DNA of 64,000 bases from Pseudanabaena yagii GIHE-NHR1 (GTDB lineage Bacteria > Cyanobacteriota > Cyanobacteriia > Pseudanabaenales > Pseudanabaenaceae). The DNA is taken from contig NZ_JAAVJL010000001.1 of the NCBI RefSeq assembly GCF_012863495.1, forward strand, positions 2,600,001 to 2,664,000, written 5' to 3'. The notes below the pieces were generated by a model. It saw only the letters and a program-made list of their open reading frames with translations, had not been told where the DNA came from and made no database searches. How positions within the stretch are numbered: position 1 is the stretch's first letter; each line of letters starts with the position of its first letter. Below are positions 9,344 through 18,870 of the stretch, piece after piece. The position numbers and the translations under genes are program-made.

Positions 9344-10507
9344 ATGAAACGTATTACTCTGCTTGGTTCCACTGGCTCAATTGGCACACAGACCCTCGAT
9401 ATCGTTGCAGAATATCCTGAAAAATTTCAAGTCGTAGGCATGACCGCAGGGGGGAATATTGAGCTTTTTGCCCAGCAGATTCGTAAGTTTCAGCCCGAAA
9501 TTGTGGCGATCGCTAGTGAAACAAAACTTGCTGAACTCAAAGAGGTGATCGCGGATCTAGCCGTCAAGCCGATCATGTTAGCGGGAGCCGAAGGCGTAGA
9601 AACTGTGGCTGCTTATGGAGATTCTGAAGCCGTGGTCACAGGGATTGTCGGCTGTGCGGGACTATTACCCACCATTGCCGCCATTAAAGCAGGAAAAAAT
9701 ATTGCCCTAGCCAACAAAGAAACCCTGATCGCTGGTGGTGAAGTGGTTGTGCCATTGGTGCAAAAGCATGGTGTGAAGTTATTACCAGCCGATTCGGAAC
9801 ATTCAGCAATTTTCCAATGTTTGCAAGGAGTTCCTGAAGGGGGACTGCGGCGGATTATTCTCACAGCTTCGGGTGGTGCTTTTCGCGATCGCCCCACTGA
9901 GGAACTCGCCTCTGTCACCGTTGCCGATGCCTTAAAACATCCCAATTGGGCGATGGGTAAAAAGATTACGATCGATTCCGCCACCTTGATGAATAAAGGT
10001 TTAGAAGTAATCGAAGCCCATTATCTCTTTGGTGTGGATTACGACAAAATCGAAATCGTGATTCATCCCCAAAGTATTATCCATTCACTCATTGAATTAG
10101 AAGATACTTCCGTATTAGCGCAACTAGGCATTCCCGATATGCGTCTGCCTCTGCTCTATTCCCTCTCCTATCCCGATCGCATTCCCACTCAATGGGAACG
10201 CCTTGATCTCGTTAAGTGTGGCACGCTCACCTTCCGCGCCCCCGATCACCAGAAATATCCCTGCATGGAACTAGCCTATGCCGCAGGTCGCGCAGGTGGT
10301 ACGATGCCTGCGGTGTTGAATGCCGCTAATGAGCAAGTAGTGGAGCTATTCCTTCAAGAACGTGTGCGTTATGTACAGATTGCCGATCTGATTAAGCACG
10401 TATGCGATCGGCACAATCTCATCTCGAAGCCAGAACTTGAGGATATTCTCGAAGCCGACAAATGGGCAAGAAATGAAGTGATTAATCAAGTTATGGCTCT
10501 TGCATAA
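9344..10507 (+). CDS. dxr: 1-deoxy-D-xylulose 5-phosphate reductoisomerase
   Basis: This is the second enzyme of the MEP isoprenoid pathway, converting DXP to MEP with NADPH; it supplies precursors for carotenoids and the phytol chain. The 387-residue protein has the NADPH-binding [12 protein letters not shown] at residues 8-19, the metal/substrate motif [17 protein letters not shown], and [21 protein letters not shown]. The length is normal. It is followed by a hairpin shared with the convergent desaturase gene. Confidence 0.97.
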   Translation: MKRITLLGSTGSIGTQTLDIVAEYPEKFQVVGMTAGGNIELFAQQIRKFQPEIVAIASETKLAELKEVIADLAVKPIMLAGAEGVETVAAYGDSEAVVTGIVGCAGLLPTIAAIKAGKNIALANKETLIAGGEVVVPLVQKHGVKLLPADSEHSAIFQCLQGVPEGGLRRIILTASGGAFRDRPTEELASVTVADALKHPNWAMGKKITIDSATLMNKGLEVIEAHYLFGVDYDKIEIVIHPQSIIHSLIELEDTSVLAQLGIPDMRLPLLYSLSYPDRIPTQWERLDLVKCGTLTFRAPDHQKYPCMELAYAAGRAGGTMPAVLNAANEQVVELFLQERVRYVQIADLIKHVCDRHNLISKPELEDILEADKWARNEVINQVMALA

Positions 10508-10547
10508 ATAAAAAAAGAGACTCGCTTAGCGAGTCTCTTTTTTATTT
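10507..10547. terminator. Bidirectional terminator between dxr and desC
   Basis: A long near-perfect stem with an A-tract on one arm and a T-tract on the other (core GAGACTCGC-TTA-GCGAGTCTC) lies between the convergent genes. Confidence 0.85.
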
Positions 10548-10552
10548 GGTGA

Positions 10553-11404
10553 TTATTTGGCGATCGCTGGAGGCATGATTACCTTTGTGGCTAGGCCCAA
10601 AGCTCTGAGTACTTGAATCGCCCACCAAGTCACATCAACTTCCCACCAACGCCAGCCAGCTTTTGCCACATTAGGATAAGCATGGTGATTATTGTGCCAA
10701 CCTTCGCCATAGGTCACGATCGCAGCCCACCAAAGATTGCGCGAATTATCATTAGTCTCAAAGGTACGATAGCCCCACATATGGGTAACAGAATTAATAA
10801 ACCAAGTGCTATGCCATAAAAATACTGAACGTACACACATTCCCCAAATGACGTAAGACCAACCGCCCAGTAAATATAAACCAACACCTACAGGAATTTG
10901 CAGTAAGAGAAAGTACTTATCTAACCAGAGATAGAAGGGGTCACGCGCCAGATCAGGAGCATATCTGAAATACTTATCCGCATCGAAAAAGTCTGATTTA
11001 GGGTAAAGAATCCACAACATGTGACTCCACCAAAAACCTTTACGTGCTGAGTAGGGATCTTTCTCTTCATCTTCAGTATGAGCATGGTGTAAGCGATGTC
11101 CTGCAATCCAAAAGATGGGGCCGCCTTGCAAAGCTGCTGCACCAATCAAAGCAATCACATATTCCAACCACTTTGGTACTTGGAAACTGCGATGACTCAG
11201 CAAACGGTGATAGCCTAAGCAAATACCAATGCTTCCTAAAAACCAATGCAATAGGATTGTGATTCCTAAAGCTGACCATGAAAAGAACCAAGGGGCTAAA
11301 AGGGCTAGAGCATGAACAATAGTAAAGAAACCCACCGATACCCAACTCAGTTTTAGTTGTTCAGGTTGAGGATCAGGAATGATATCTGAAAATAGTCTTG
11401 TCAT
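10553..11404 (-). CDS. desC: Acyl-lipid delta-9 fatty acid desaturase
   Basis: A membrane di-iron desaturase that introduces the first double bond into membrane-lipid acyl chains. The three histidine boxes are clear: HRLLSH, HRLHHAHTEDEEKDP and GEGWHNNHHAYP. Hydrophobic stretches precede box 1 and lie between boxes 2 and 3. The 283-residue length and the HRLHHAHTE/HNNHH boxes match the DesC (stearoyl delta-9) class rather than DesA/DesB. The delta-9 regiospecificity is inferred from the boxes only. Confidence 0.87.
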   Translation of the reverse strand: MTRLFSDIIPDPQPEQLKLSWVSVGFFTIVHALALLAPWFFSWSALGITILLHWFLGSIGICLGYHRLLSHRSFQVPKWLEYVIALIGAAALQGGPIFWIAGHRLHHAHTEDEEKDPYSARKGFWWSHMLWILYPKSDFFDADKYFRYAPDLARDPFYLWLDKYFLLLQIPVGVGLYLLGGWSYVIWGMCVRSVFLWHSTWFINSVTHMWGYRTFETNDNSRNLWWAAIVTYGEGWHNNHHAYPNVAKAGWRWWEVDVTWWAIQVLRALGLATKVIMPPAIAK

Positions 11405-11726
11405 ATTTTAAGCGTCTATATCTAAATGGCAGTGCTAAAGGTTTTGAGAAGAAGAGAAGAATCGCTAATTCCCTATCTAAAAATTTGGATAAGTGTGTGA
11501 TCAAAAAGCGTAAGCACAACCTTTTCCCATCATGCTAAGGAAGGATATCCAGCACAAAATGCCGCCTATCCTATGCAAAACTTGCGTTAGCAAATGATGG
11601 CTATTTGAATTTGATGAACTTATGAATTTATTTAATGAGCTTTAAATACAAAGTTAGCCACTGAGCGATCGCCTATGAAACCTTAACCCGCAGAGGCTCA
11701 GTGGTATGTGAAGTAAAAACCGCCAA
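11405..11726. other. Upstream region of desC
   Basis: About 320 bases of AT-rich non-coding DNA lie between the merR 3' end and the desC start. It should contain the desC promoter, but I could not fix a convincing -35/-10 pair. No palindrome or remnant gene was recognised. Confidence 0.4.
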
Positions 11727-12209
11727 TCAATTCACAGCTAAAACCTGTTCTTCAGATTTAGCAAGCCCTTGCCAAGAACTACAAGCTTTCTGAAAGTCAT
11801 GACGAGGATCATCTGATACCGCGCAAGATTCTTTGGGACTGGAACAATCTTGGCACTCAATATTTTGATGACAGTGATTAATGAGGGGGTGAAGTTCATC
11901 CAGTAAGATTTGTAGTTGCTGAATGGTTTCTTCGATCGCTCTTGCTTTTTTTGACAAACAATCATGCACTGTTTGACAAGTCGGCGATTTGCTATCCTTA
12001 GCAGCCAAGATTTCTCTGATGTCATCTAAGCTCAATCCCATCGATTTAGTATGGGTAATGAAGGACAGACGATCTACATCTTCTTGACTAAACAATCGAT
12101 AGCCAGATTCAGTCCTATGAGGAGGAGGAATTAGCCCAATCCGCTCATAAAAATAAAGTGTCTGAGGATTAAGACCTAATTTGCGAGAGACTTCACCAAC
12201 TTGCAGCAT
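11727..12209 (-). CDS. MerR family transcriptional regulator, probably metal-responsive
   Basis: A winged-helix MerR activator: the DNA-binding segment VGEVSRKLGLNPQTLYFYERIGLI is at residues 3-25, followed by the RLFSQEDVDRL wing, a coiled-coil dimerisation helix, and a Cys/His-rich C-terminal part (NHCHQNIECQDCSS...SCAV) suited to metal or thiol sensing. The ATG at 12209 has an AAGG site six bases upstream; a TTG at 12236 is open but less likely. Its own promoter has a 20-bp spacer filled by a perfect dyad, pointing to autoregulation. The inducer and other targets are unknown. Confidence 0.85.
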   Translation of the reverse strand: MLQVGEVSRKLGLNPQTLYFYERIGLIPPPHRTESGYRLFSQEDVDRLSFITHTKSMGLSLDDIREILAAKDSKSPTCQTVHDCLSKKARAIEETIQQLQILLDELHPLINHCHQNIECQDCSSPKESCAVSDDPRHDFQKACSSWQGLAKSEEQVLAVN

Positions 12210-12241
12210 TGCCATCCTTGTTTTCACATCCAACAATTACA

Positions 12242-12273
12242 AGCTTAGACCTTATACTATGGTATAAGGTCAA
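12242..12273 (-). promoter_or_regulatory. MerR-type operator/promoter with long spacer
   Basis: On the minus strand, TTGACC (12268-12273) and TAAGCT (12242-12247) are separated by 20 bases. A perfect dyad, GACCTTATAC and GTATAAGGTC around a 4-base centre (12248-12271), fills the spacer. A 19-20 bp spacer with a central dyad is the hallmark of MerR-activated promoters. It reads into merR itself. Confidence 0.82.
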
Positions 12274-12327
12274 GGGTTTTAGTCAAGTTTCTGGATTGTA
12301 AAGAGTTTTCTGTAAATAAAATTCACA

Positions 12328-12374
12328 TATAAAGTTTTGAAAGCGTGGCTTTGCCGCGCTTTCAAAACTTTATA
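12328..12374. repeat. Palindrome, 22-bp stem, TTT loop
   Basis: The arms 12328-12349 and 12353-12374 are complementary except for one G-T pair. No gene ends here, so it is not an obvious terminator. Confidence 0.75.
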
Positions 12375-12439
12375 GTGCAACGTACTGAAGGCGATCGCTA
12401 TATCATTAAGACAATGAAGATATTAACCAAGAGGGCGTT

Positions 12440-12565
12440 ATGGTGACGACAACGAAACTCGCTGCAATATCTACACCAGCAAAATGTCGCCTTTCGGTAG
12501 AGCAGTATTACAAAATGGCAGAGGCGGGCATTTTGGGAATAGAACAACGCACAGAATTAATTTAA
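12440..12565 (+). pseudogene. Uma2-family protein remnant (N-terminal fragment)
   Basis: An ATG opens a 41-residue frame containing RLSVEQYYKMAEAGILG and EQRTELI, the characteristic start of Uma2 (DUF820) restriction-like proteins, then stops where the family continues with an ELI-(D/E)G motif. The following 130 bases contain no in-frame continuation. It is therefore a truncated relic, probably removed by deletion. Full Uma2 proteins are about 190-200 residues, and an intact paralogue is at 43637-44260. Confidence 0.7.
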
Positions 12566-12694
12566 GTTGAATTATCGGAAGATTTGGCGATCGCAAGGAT
12601 TAAGATCTGATGTATACAAACTGATATAGCGAGTTTGAGCTTACCGATGGCAAGTTTGAGCTTGATGTAGCTACTCAGGAATGGAGAAAAGATC

Positions 12695-14059
12695 ATGGCG
12701 ATCGCATCAATAAATCCTGTAACAGGAGAAGTGTTAAAGACCTTTGAGCCTTTGACGGATGAGCAACTTGAACATAAGTTAGCACTCGCCGATCGCACCT
12801 TTGCCACCTATAAACATACGAGTTTTCGCGATCGCGCCCAATGGATGTACCAAGCCGCCGATATTCTGGAAGCCAAGAAAACTGAATTCGGGATCATTAT
12901 GACCCTTGAGATGGGAAAAACACTCAAAAGTGCGATCGCCGAAATTGAGAAGTGCGCCAATCTTTGCCGTTTTTACGCCGAACATGCACCGAGTTTTTTA
13001 GCCGATACTCCTGCTCAAACCGACGCTAGTCGCACGATCATTCGCTATCAACCTCTGGGAATTATCCTCGCAGTCATGCCTTGGAACTTTCCTTTTTGGC
13101 AGGTGTTTCGCTTTGCTGTCCCTGCACTCATGGCGGGGAATGTGGGGCTGCTAAAGCACGCCTCAAATGTGCCGCAATGCGCCTTAGCGATCGCTGAAGT
13201 CTTCCATGCCGCAGGCATAACCGAAGGTGCATTTCAAACCCTGTTAATTGGGGCGGATCGCGTAGCAGGAATAGTTGCTGACTCAAGGGTAAAAGCGGCG
13301 ACATTGACGGGAAGCGAACCTGCGGGACAGAGCCTAGCCGCGATCGCAGGGCATCATCTCAAAAAAGTAGTATTGGAACTTGGGGGTAGCGATCCATTTA
13401 TTGTGCTTAAAAGTGCGGATTTGGAATTGGCTGTAAATACTGCGGTAACAGCGCGAGTCATGAACAATGGGCAGACCTGTATCGCAGCAAAGAGATTTAT
13501 TCTTGAAGAAGCGATCGCGGATCAGTTCATCTCTAAATTTGTTGATAAGTTTAAAGCTTTGAAGGTAGGCGATCCGATGCAGCCTGAAACGGATGTGGGA
13601 CCTCTTGCCACGCCGCAAATCTTGAATGAACTAGATGCACAGGTAAAAACAACAGTGGATTTAGGAGCTAAGGTTTTAGCTGGGGGCTATCGACTCAAGG
13701 AAAAAGGGAATTTTTATGCACCAACGATTCTTGATCAGATTCCGCTCGGTGCGCCACCCTATCAAGAAGAATTTTTTGGCCCCGTGGCTTCAGTATTTCG
13801 GGTGCAGAATCTTGATGAGGCGATCGCGCTTGCAAATAGTACTAGTTTTGGTTTAGGTGCAAGCTTTTGGAGTAATGATCCACAGGAAATCGAACAGGCG
13901 ATCGAACAAATTGAGGCGGGAGCAGTCTTTGTAAATGGGATGGTCAAATCCGATCCGCGTGTTCCCTTTGGGGGCATCAAGCGATCGGGGTTTGGACGTG
14001 AATTGGGAATTGAAGGTATCCGCGAATTCGTGAATATCAAAACTATTTGGATCAAGTAA
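12695..14059 (+). CDS. gabD: Succinate-semialdehyde dehydrogenase
   Basis: An aldehyde dehydrogenase of 454 residues oxidising succinic semialdehyde to succinate with NAD(P)+. Motifs are [12 protein letters not shown] (cofactor-binding region), [12 protein letters not shown] with the catalytic-relay Glu, [12 protein letters not shown] with the nucleophilic Cys, and the C-terminal [15 protein letters not shown]. The ATG at 12695 has a GGAG site nearby. The next gene, 57 bases downstream on the same strand, is the 2-oxoglutarate decarboxylase; together they close the cyanobacterial TCA cycle. Assignment to SSADH rather than another ALDH rests on this pairing. Confidence 0.9.
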   Translation: MAIASINPVTGEVLKTFEPLTDEQLEHKLALADRTFATYKHTSFRDRAQWMYQAADILEAKKTEFGIIMTLEMGKTLKSAIAEIEKCANLCRFYAEHAPSFLADTPAQTDASRTIIRYQPLGIILAVMPWNFPFWQVFRFAVPALMAGNVGLLKHASNVPQCALAIAEVFHAAGITEGAFQTLLIGADRVAGIVADSRVKAATLTGSEPAGQSLAAIAGHHLKKVVLELGGSDPFIVLKSADLELAVNTAVTARVMNNGQTCIAAKRFILEEAIADQFISKFVDKFKALKVGDPMQPETDVGPLATPQILNELDAQVKTTVDLGAKVLAGGYRLKEKGNFYAPTILDQIPLGAPPYQEEFFGPVASVFRVQNLDEAIALANSTSFGLGASFWSNDPQEIEQAIEQIEAGAVFVNGMVKSDPRVPFGGIKRSGFGRELGIEGIREFVNIKTIWIK

Positions 14060-14116
14060 ACCCTGTTAGTAATCATCAGCGTAGTTTACGATTACAAGCT
14101 TATTTGTGAGGACTCT

Positions 14117-15757
14117 ATGAACACCGCAGAACTGTTAGTCAAATGTCTAGAGAATGAAGGAGTCGAATATATTTTCGGACTTCCGGGGGAAGAGAATATG
14201 GCAGTTCTCAATGCCCTTGAGAATTCATCGATCAAATTTATTACCACTCGCCATGAGCAAGGGGCAGCATTCATGGCAGATGTCTATGGCAGACTCACAG
14301 GCAAACCGGGGGTATGCCTCTCAACGCTAGGACCGGGAGCCACAAATTTAATGACAGGTGTTGCTGATGCGAACTTGGACTGTGCTCCCTTAATCGCGAT
14401 CACAGGACAGGTGGGAACTGATCGAATGCACACTAATTCCCATCAATATCTCGATCTAGTTGCTATGTTTGAGCCTGTGACCAAATGGAATGCTCAAGTA
14501 GTCCGTCCTAGTATTACTCCTGAAATTGTGCGTAAAGCCTTTAAACTGGCTAAGTCGGAGAAGCCGGGGGCAGTACATATTGACTTACCCGAAAATATTG
14601 CTGATATGGAAGTTGATGCAAAACCCTTATTGATTAAGGACGATCGCCATCCCATGTATGCTTCCTATCGCAGTCTTTCCGAAGCTGCCATCCTCATTGC
14701 ACAGGCAAAAAATCCTTTGATTTTAGTAGGTAATGGTGCAATTCGTTCCCATGCTAGCCAAGCTGTAACCGACTTTGCAACACGCTTAAATATCCCTGTC
14801 GCCAATACCTTCATGGGCAAAGGTGTTATTCCCTACCGCCATCCTCTAGCCCTGTGGTCATTGGGATTACAGCAAAGAGATATTATTAACTGTGCCTTTG
14901 ATGAAACGGATTTGGTAATTGCTGTTGGCTATGACCTCATCGAATATTCACCGAAAAAATGGAATCCCAATAGTACAATTCCCATTATTCACATTGCCGA
15001 ATTATCGGCGGAAGTGGATAGTAGCTATATGCCACAGGTGGAAATCGTCGGCGATATTTCTGACTCGCTAGTAGAAATTATGCACCGTTGCGATCGCACA
15101 GGAATGCCTGACCCTCACGCGATCGCCTTGCGTCCACAGATTCTAGCCGCCTATGAGCAGTATGCTCATGATGAAGGCTTTCCGATTAAACCCCAAAAGA
15201 TCGTCTATGACCTGCGCCAAGTGATGGGAGCAGAGGATGTGGTGATTTCTGATGTGGGCGCACATAAAATGTGGATGGCGCGGCATTACCACTGCGATCG
15301 CCCCAATACCTGTATCATTTCCAATGGTTTTGCTGCGATGGGTATCGCGATTCCGGGGGCGATCGCGGCAAAATTAGTCAATCCTGATCGCAAGATTGTT
15401 GCGGTGACAGGCGATGGTGGCTTCATGATGAATATGCAGGAACTAGAAACGGCTACCCGCATTGGTACAAACTTTGTTACTTTGATTTTCAATGATGGCG
15501 GCTATGGACTGATCGAATGGAAACAACAAATCCATTACGGAAAATCCTCATTTATTAAATTTGGCAATCCTGATTTTGTGAAACTTGCCGAGAGTATGGG
15601 TCTAAAAGGCTATCGAGTTAATTCAGCGATCGATCTCATACCAACACTTAAGGAGGCTCTCGAACAGAATGTTCCCGCCGTTATCGATTGTCTCGTTGAC
15701 TATCGCGAAAATATGCGTTTCTCCCGCAAGGTTGGCGAATTATCTTGTCCCCTTTAA
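14117..15757 (+). CDS. 2-oxoglutarate decarboxylase (acetolactate synthase-like, ThDP-dependent)
   Basis: A ThDP enzyme of 546 residues with the acetolactate-synthase fold: the N-terminal PYR domain contains GLPGEEN with the activating Glu and RHEQGAAFMADVYGR, and the C-terminal PP domain has VTGDGGFMMN and FNDGGYGLIEW, the ThDP/Mg motif. Proteins of this type next to succinate-semialdehyde dehydrogenase were shown in Synechococcus PCC 7002 to decarboxylate 2-oxoglutarate to succinic semialdehyde, replacing 2-OG dehydrogenase. A GAGGA site precedes the ATG. Without the neighbour it would be annotated ilvB-like, but there is no ilvN here. Confidence 0.87.
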   Translation: MNTAELLVKCLENEGVEYIFGLPGEENMAVLNALENSSIKFITTRHEQGAAFMADVYGRLTGKPGVCLSTLGPGATNLMTGVADANLDCAPLIAITGQVGTDRMHTNSHQYLDLVAMFEPVTKWNAQVVRPSITPEIVRKAFKLAKSEKPGAVHIDLPENIADMEVDAKPLLIKDDRHPMYASYRSLSEAAILIAQAKNPLILVGNGAIRSHASQAVTDFATRLNIPVANTFMGKGVIPYRHPLALWSLGLQQRDIINCAFDETDLVIAVGYDLIEYSPKKWNPNSTIPIIHIAELSAEVDSSYMPQVEIVGDISDSLVEIMHRCDRTGMPDPHAIALRPQILAAYEQYAHDEGFPIKPQKIVYDLRQVMGAEDVVISDVGAHKMWMARHYHCDRPNTCIISNGFAAMGIAIPGAIAAKLVNPDRKIVAVTGDGGFMMNMQELETATRIGTNFVTLIFNDGGYGLIEWKQQIHYGKSSFIKFGNPDFVKLAESMGLKGYRVNSAIDLIPTLKEALEQNVPAVIDCLVDYRENMRFSRKVGELSCPL

Positions 15758-15792
15758 ACAGAAAGAGGTCGCTATGCGACCTCTTTCTGTTT
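15756..15792 (+). terminator. Terminator after 2-oxoglutarate decarboxylase
   Basis: A 17-bp perfect stem AAACAGAAAGAGGTCGC with loop TAT begins within the stop codon. A second small hairpin (ACACAATAGC/GCTATTGTGT, about 15807-15829) probably serves the convergent desB. Confidence 0.8.
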
Positions 15793-15839
15793 AGTGTCTG
15801 AAAAACACACAATAGCATTGCTATTGTGTTTTGGTATTA

Positions 15840-16919
15840 CTAGTCTTTAGCGGATTGGTAATATACTCCAGTACCTGAATCGGGTACAAAAATACATTCC
15901 TTTTGAGAAGTAAAGAAGGCTTTCCAGATTGGCACATTAGACACTCGGTAATATTTACCTAAAACTGGTTTAATCGCTCCTGTGGCAGTTTTGAGGTGAT
16001 AGTGAGGAATGCCAATAAAGATGTGATGGGCAACGTGAGTACCGATATTGTGATGAATATCGTTGAAAATGCCATAATCACGATCAATCGTTGAAAGCGC
16101 TCCCTTCAAGAAATACCAATCTTTGCCACGATACCAAGGAATATCAGCTTCGGTGTGATGCAGGTAGGTGACAAGATCCAACCATACGACGAAGATTAGG
16201 TAAGGAACGATATAGAACTTGAATAGGAATAGGAACCCATAGGTAAAGCCCAAGTATCCCAAAAAGCCTACCATTGCCAACCAAAGGCTAGTGCTGGTGA
16301 TAATGTCTTGAGTTTCCGACTCGCGGAAAAGATCATTATTGGGCATGAAATGGGAAGCAGTAGGACGTGCAGGCGATCGCTTAAATAGGTAAAGAGGATA
16401 AGCCAACAACAGGGCATCAAAACGAATAAGTTTCCCTAACCAATCCATTTCTTTGTATTGAGTCTCGGTGACAGGATACCAACTTTCATCGGTGTCGATA
16501 TTGCCTGTATTTTGGTGATGGGTGCGATGACTGATCCGCCAGCCATGATAAGGAACCAAAATTGGAATATGAGTTAGATGTCCAATCAGATTATTTAGCC
16601 ATTTCAAACGTGAGAATGAACCATGTCCGCAGTCATGACCGACGACGAAGAAAGCCCAAAACATTGTCCCCGTGGCAAACCAGAAAATAGGATAAAACCA
16701 CCAAGCATCTATATATACCGCAGCCGCATATAACCCCACAATAATCGCGGTATCGGCAAAAAAATAGGCGAGCGATCGCCATACATTAGGAGCAAAACAT
16801 TCAGCAGGAATAGCAGACTTTACATCTTGAAAGGTAAACGGAAGTTCAGTTTGAGCTGTTGAAGATGTATCGGTAAGAGGGTTTTCTAGATTGATCCGAT
16901 GAATAGTCGTAGACGACAC
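15840..16919 (-). CDS. desB: Acyl-lipid omega-3 (delta-15) desaturase
   Basis: A membrane di-iron desaturase of 359 residues making the omega-3 double bond in membrane lipids, usually needed at low temperature. The boxes HDCGHGSF, HRTHHQNTGNIDTDESW and HNIGTHVAHH are present, with four to five hydrophobic segments. The N-terminal pattern (PFTFQDVKSAIPAECF) and TDESWYPV resemble Synechocystis DesB more than delta-12 DesA. It lies 32 bases downstream of recQ on the same strand. Omega-3 versus omega-6 specificity is an inference. Confidence 0.85.
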   Translation of the reverse strand: MSSTTIHRINLENPLTDTSSTAQTELPFTFQDVKSAIPAECFAPNVWRSLAYFFADTAIIVGLYAAAVYIDAWWFYPIFWFATGTMFWAFFVVGHDCGHGSFSRLKWLNNLIGHLTHIPILVPYHGWRISHRTHHQNTGNIDTDESWYPVTETQYKEMDWLGKLIRFDALLLAYPLYLFKRSPARPTASHFMPNNDLFRESETQDIITSTSLWLAMVGFLGYLGFTYGFLFLFKFYIVPYLIFVVWLDLVTYLHHTEADIPWYRGKDWYFLKGALSTIDRDYGIFNDIHHNIGTHVAHHIFIGIPHYHLKTATGAIKPVLGKYYRVSNVPIWKAFFTSQKECIFVPDSGTGVYYQSAKD

Positions 16920-16951
16920 GTATTATTTCCCTGTTGTTAAGAAAAATTAAG

Positions 16952-18391
16952 TTAATTTTTTGATTTTAGCAGTAACTTGGCTTCTTCCTCAAATCCAAAG
17001 TTATTCAGTAAAAAAGCCCAACGATCGCCTTTTACACGAATATAGTCTTGCATTTGCGCGACTGCACTCTGTACCCCAACGGATTGTTTTAGTTTTTGTT
17101 GTTGCTGGGGCAAGTTATAAATTTCATATTCAAAGGGTGTCAACCATACTAAATTACCCGCACGGTGCAACAGTCCTAAGGCGATCGCCGCATCGGAATG
17201 TAACTTCGCAACTTCCGTGAAATTACCGCGCCGAGGTAGTTGGGGCAGCAGCAATTGCGCTTGCTGTTGCAGTTTTTGTTGTTGCTGGAGGAAAAAATTT
17301 ACCCTTTGGCGATCGCTATCATCGAGGAGTCCCGTTGGTTCACTCACCAACATCAATGCCTCCGCAGGTTTATCATCACGCCCCGCCCTACCAATTTCTT
17401 GGATATATTCCGAAAGCGTCAAGGGCGGATGAAAATGCAAGACCCATCGAGTGTCTGGTTTATTAATTCCAAGACCAAACGCCGAAGTGCAGATCACAAA
17501 AGGATATTGATTATTAAGCCATTGCTGCTCAATATGTCGTCGCTCTTGGGGCGGCAAACCTGCATGATAGGCAGCAGTCGCCAAGGAATTGTCCTGCAAC
17601 CATGCGGCTAATTTCTCCGCATCGCCACGACTGCGGACATAAATTAAGCCCGATTGCCCCTTGCGATCGCGAATAAATTTTAAAGTGCGCGATTTCCGTC
17701 CTGCGGGTGTCCATGCAATTTCCACCTTAAGACTCAAATGGGGACGATAGGGACTAGTCCTCACAATGTTGGGATGATCTAGCTGCAAACAAGATTTTAA
17801 TTCGGCAGTCGTATCGCGATCGGCAGTTGCGGTAAATGCGGCTAGAGATATGTGTGGATGATGATCAGGCTTCTGCTGCATTAATGCCGATCGCACTGCC
17901 CCCAAGCGCCGATAACTCGGACGAAATGAATCTCCCCATTGCACCAAACAATGAGCTTCATCAAGCATTAATCCTGTAATTTTTAACTGGCGATCGCATA
18001 ACTTTTCCCAAACAGGTTGACTCAGTAATGTTTCTGGGGAAGTGTAAAGTAAACGAATATTAGGGAGATTGCGTAATACTTCTCGACGCTCCGTCTGTGA
18101 TAGGTTGCTATGTAAGGTGGCTGCGGGTAAATTACGCGATCGTAAGTCCCTCACCTGATCTTCCATTAGCGCTAGTAAAGGAGAAATTACCAGAGTTAAA
18201 CCTTCATTAAGGATCGCTGGTAACTGAAAACAAATAGATTTCCCCCCACCTGTAGCCATAATTGCCAAACTATCTTTACCTTGCAATAAGCTAGAAACGA
18301 TTTCACGTTGAGATTTTCGTAAATCTTCATATCCCCAAATTCTTTGAAAGGCTTGTCTAATTTCGCTCCATTCCCTAGATATTTCGCTCAT
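16952..18391 (-). CDS. recQ: RecQ-family ATP-dependent DNA helicase
   Basis: A 479-residue SF2 helicase with all core motifs: MATGGGKSICFQLPA (motif I), LDEAH (II), AAFTATAD (III), YHAGLPPQERR (IV), and GLGINKPDTRWV then QEIGRAGRD (V/VI). The zinc-binding and HRDC parts of long RecQ proteins are reduced or absent, as in the short cyanobacterial RecQ-like helicases. It probably acts in recombination repair or fork restart. Transcription runs toward desB, 32 bases away. Confidence 0.9.
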   Translation of the reverse strand: MSEISREWSEIRQAFQRIWGYEDLRKSQREIVSSLLQGKDSLAIMATGGGKSICFQLPAILNEGLTLVISPLLALMEDQVRDLRSRNLPAATLHSNLSQTERREVLRNLPNIRLLYTSPETLLSQPVWEKLCDRQLKITGLMLDEAHCLVQWGDSFRPSYRRLGAVRSALMQQKPDHHPHISLAAFTATADRDTTAELKSCLQLDHPNIVRTSPYRPHLSLKVEIAWTPAGRKSRTLKFIRDRKGQSGLIYVRSRGDAEKLAAWLQDNSLATAAYHAGLPPQERRHIEQQWLNNQYPFVICTSAFGLGINKPDTRWVLHFHPPLTLSEYIQEIGRAGRDDKPAEALMLVSEPTGLLDDSDRQRVNFFLQQQQKLQQQAQLLLPQLPRRGNFTEVAKLHSDAAIALGLLHRAGNLVWLTPFEYEIYNLPQQQQKLKQSVGVQSAVAQMQDYIRVKGDRWAFLLNNFGFEEEAKLLLKSKN

Positions 18392-18463
18392 AGATTACAA
18401 CAATGAAGATTTTATCTATGATTTTACAGATAACCCAAGGCTAGTAATGAAGATTTATGCTCT

Positions 18464-18565
18464 AAGTAGCTAGGCGTAATTAAAAAACAGAACCAAAACC
18501 TGTGGCGCAAGCTGCGCGTGCACCACAGATTTTGGGGTTTTATATTTGATTTCACCCAGCTACTT
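18464..18565. repeat. Nested palindromic element with AGTAGCT/AGCTACT outer arms
   Basis: The outer arms AAGTAGCT and AGCTACTT enclose an inner imperfect palindrome (CCAAAACCTGTGG... and CCACAGATTTTGG). A fragment of the same left end (AGTAGCTAGGCGCAAG) recurs near 59749, indicating a dispersed family. Confidence 0.65.
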
Positions 18566-18704
18566 AAAAGATAATTTATGATCTATATGCTTACTTAAAA
18601 AAAATATATATCAGCCTATAACAATGATAATTGATGACTAATTTATAGATATACCAATTATATTTATCATAAACCTCAAAAACTTGTAAGTTATTACTAT
18701 TGAA

Positions 18705-18799
18705 TATATAGCGCTTTTCAAGCAAGCGAGTTACATAGGTTTGTTTCCCCGCCGAAGGCGAACAAACCTGTACTTCACTATGTTGGTAAACGCTATATA
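18705..18799. repeat. Nested palindromic element with CCGCCGAAGGCG core
   Basis: The outer arms TATATAGCG/CGCTATATA enclose AGGTTTGTTT/AACAAACCT around a CCGCCGAAGGCG centre. The centre and the GCTTTTCA block are shared with the element at 40004-40105. Confidence 0.7.
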
Positions 18800-18827
18800 G
18801 CAGTCCTAAATCATTTGTAGATTTTTG

Positions 18828-18870
18828 GGTTTGTGGAAGCGCACCCCAAAGGGGTGCGCTTCCACAAACC
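18828..18870. repeat. Perfect 20-bp-stem palindrome, AAA loop
   Basis: The arms 18828-18847 and 18851-18870 (GGTTTGTGGAAGCGCACCCC) are exact complements. It is far from any gene end and has no T-tract. Confidence 0.8.

Noticed and set aside
14117-15757. Annotation as acetolactate synthase large subunit (ilvB)
   Set aside because: There is no small subunit nearby, and adjacency to succinate-semialdehyde dehydrogenase fits the known 2-oxoglutarate decarboxylase pair better.
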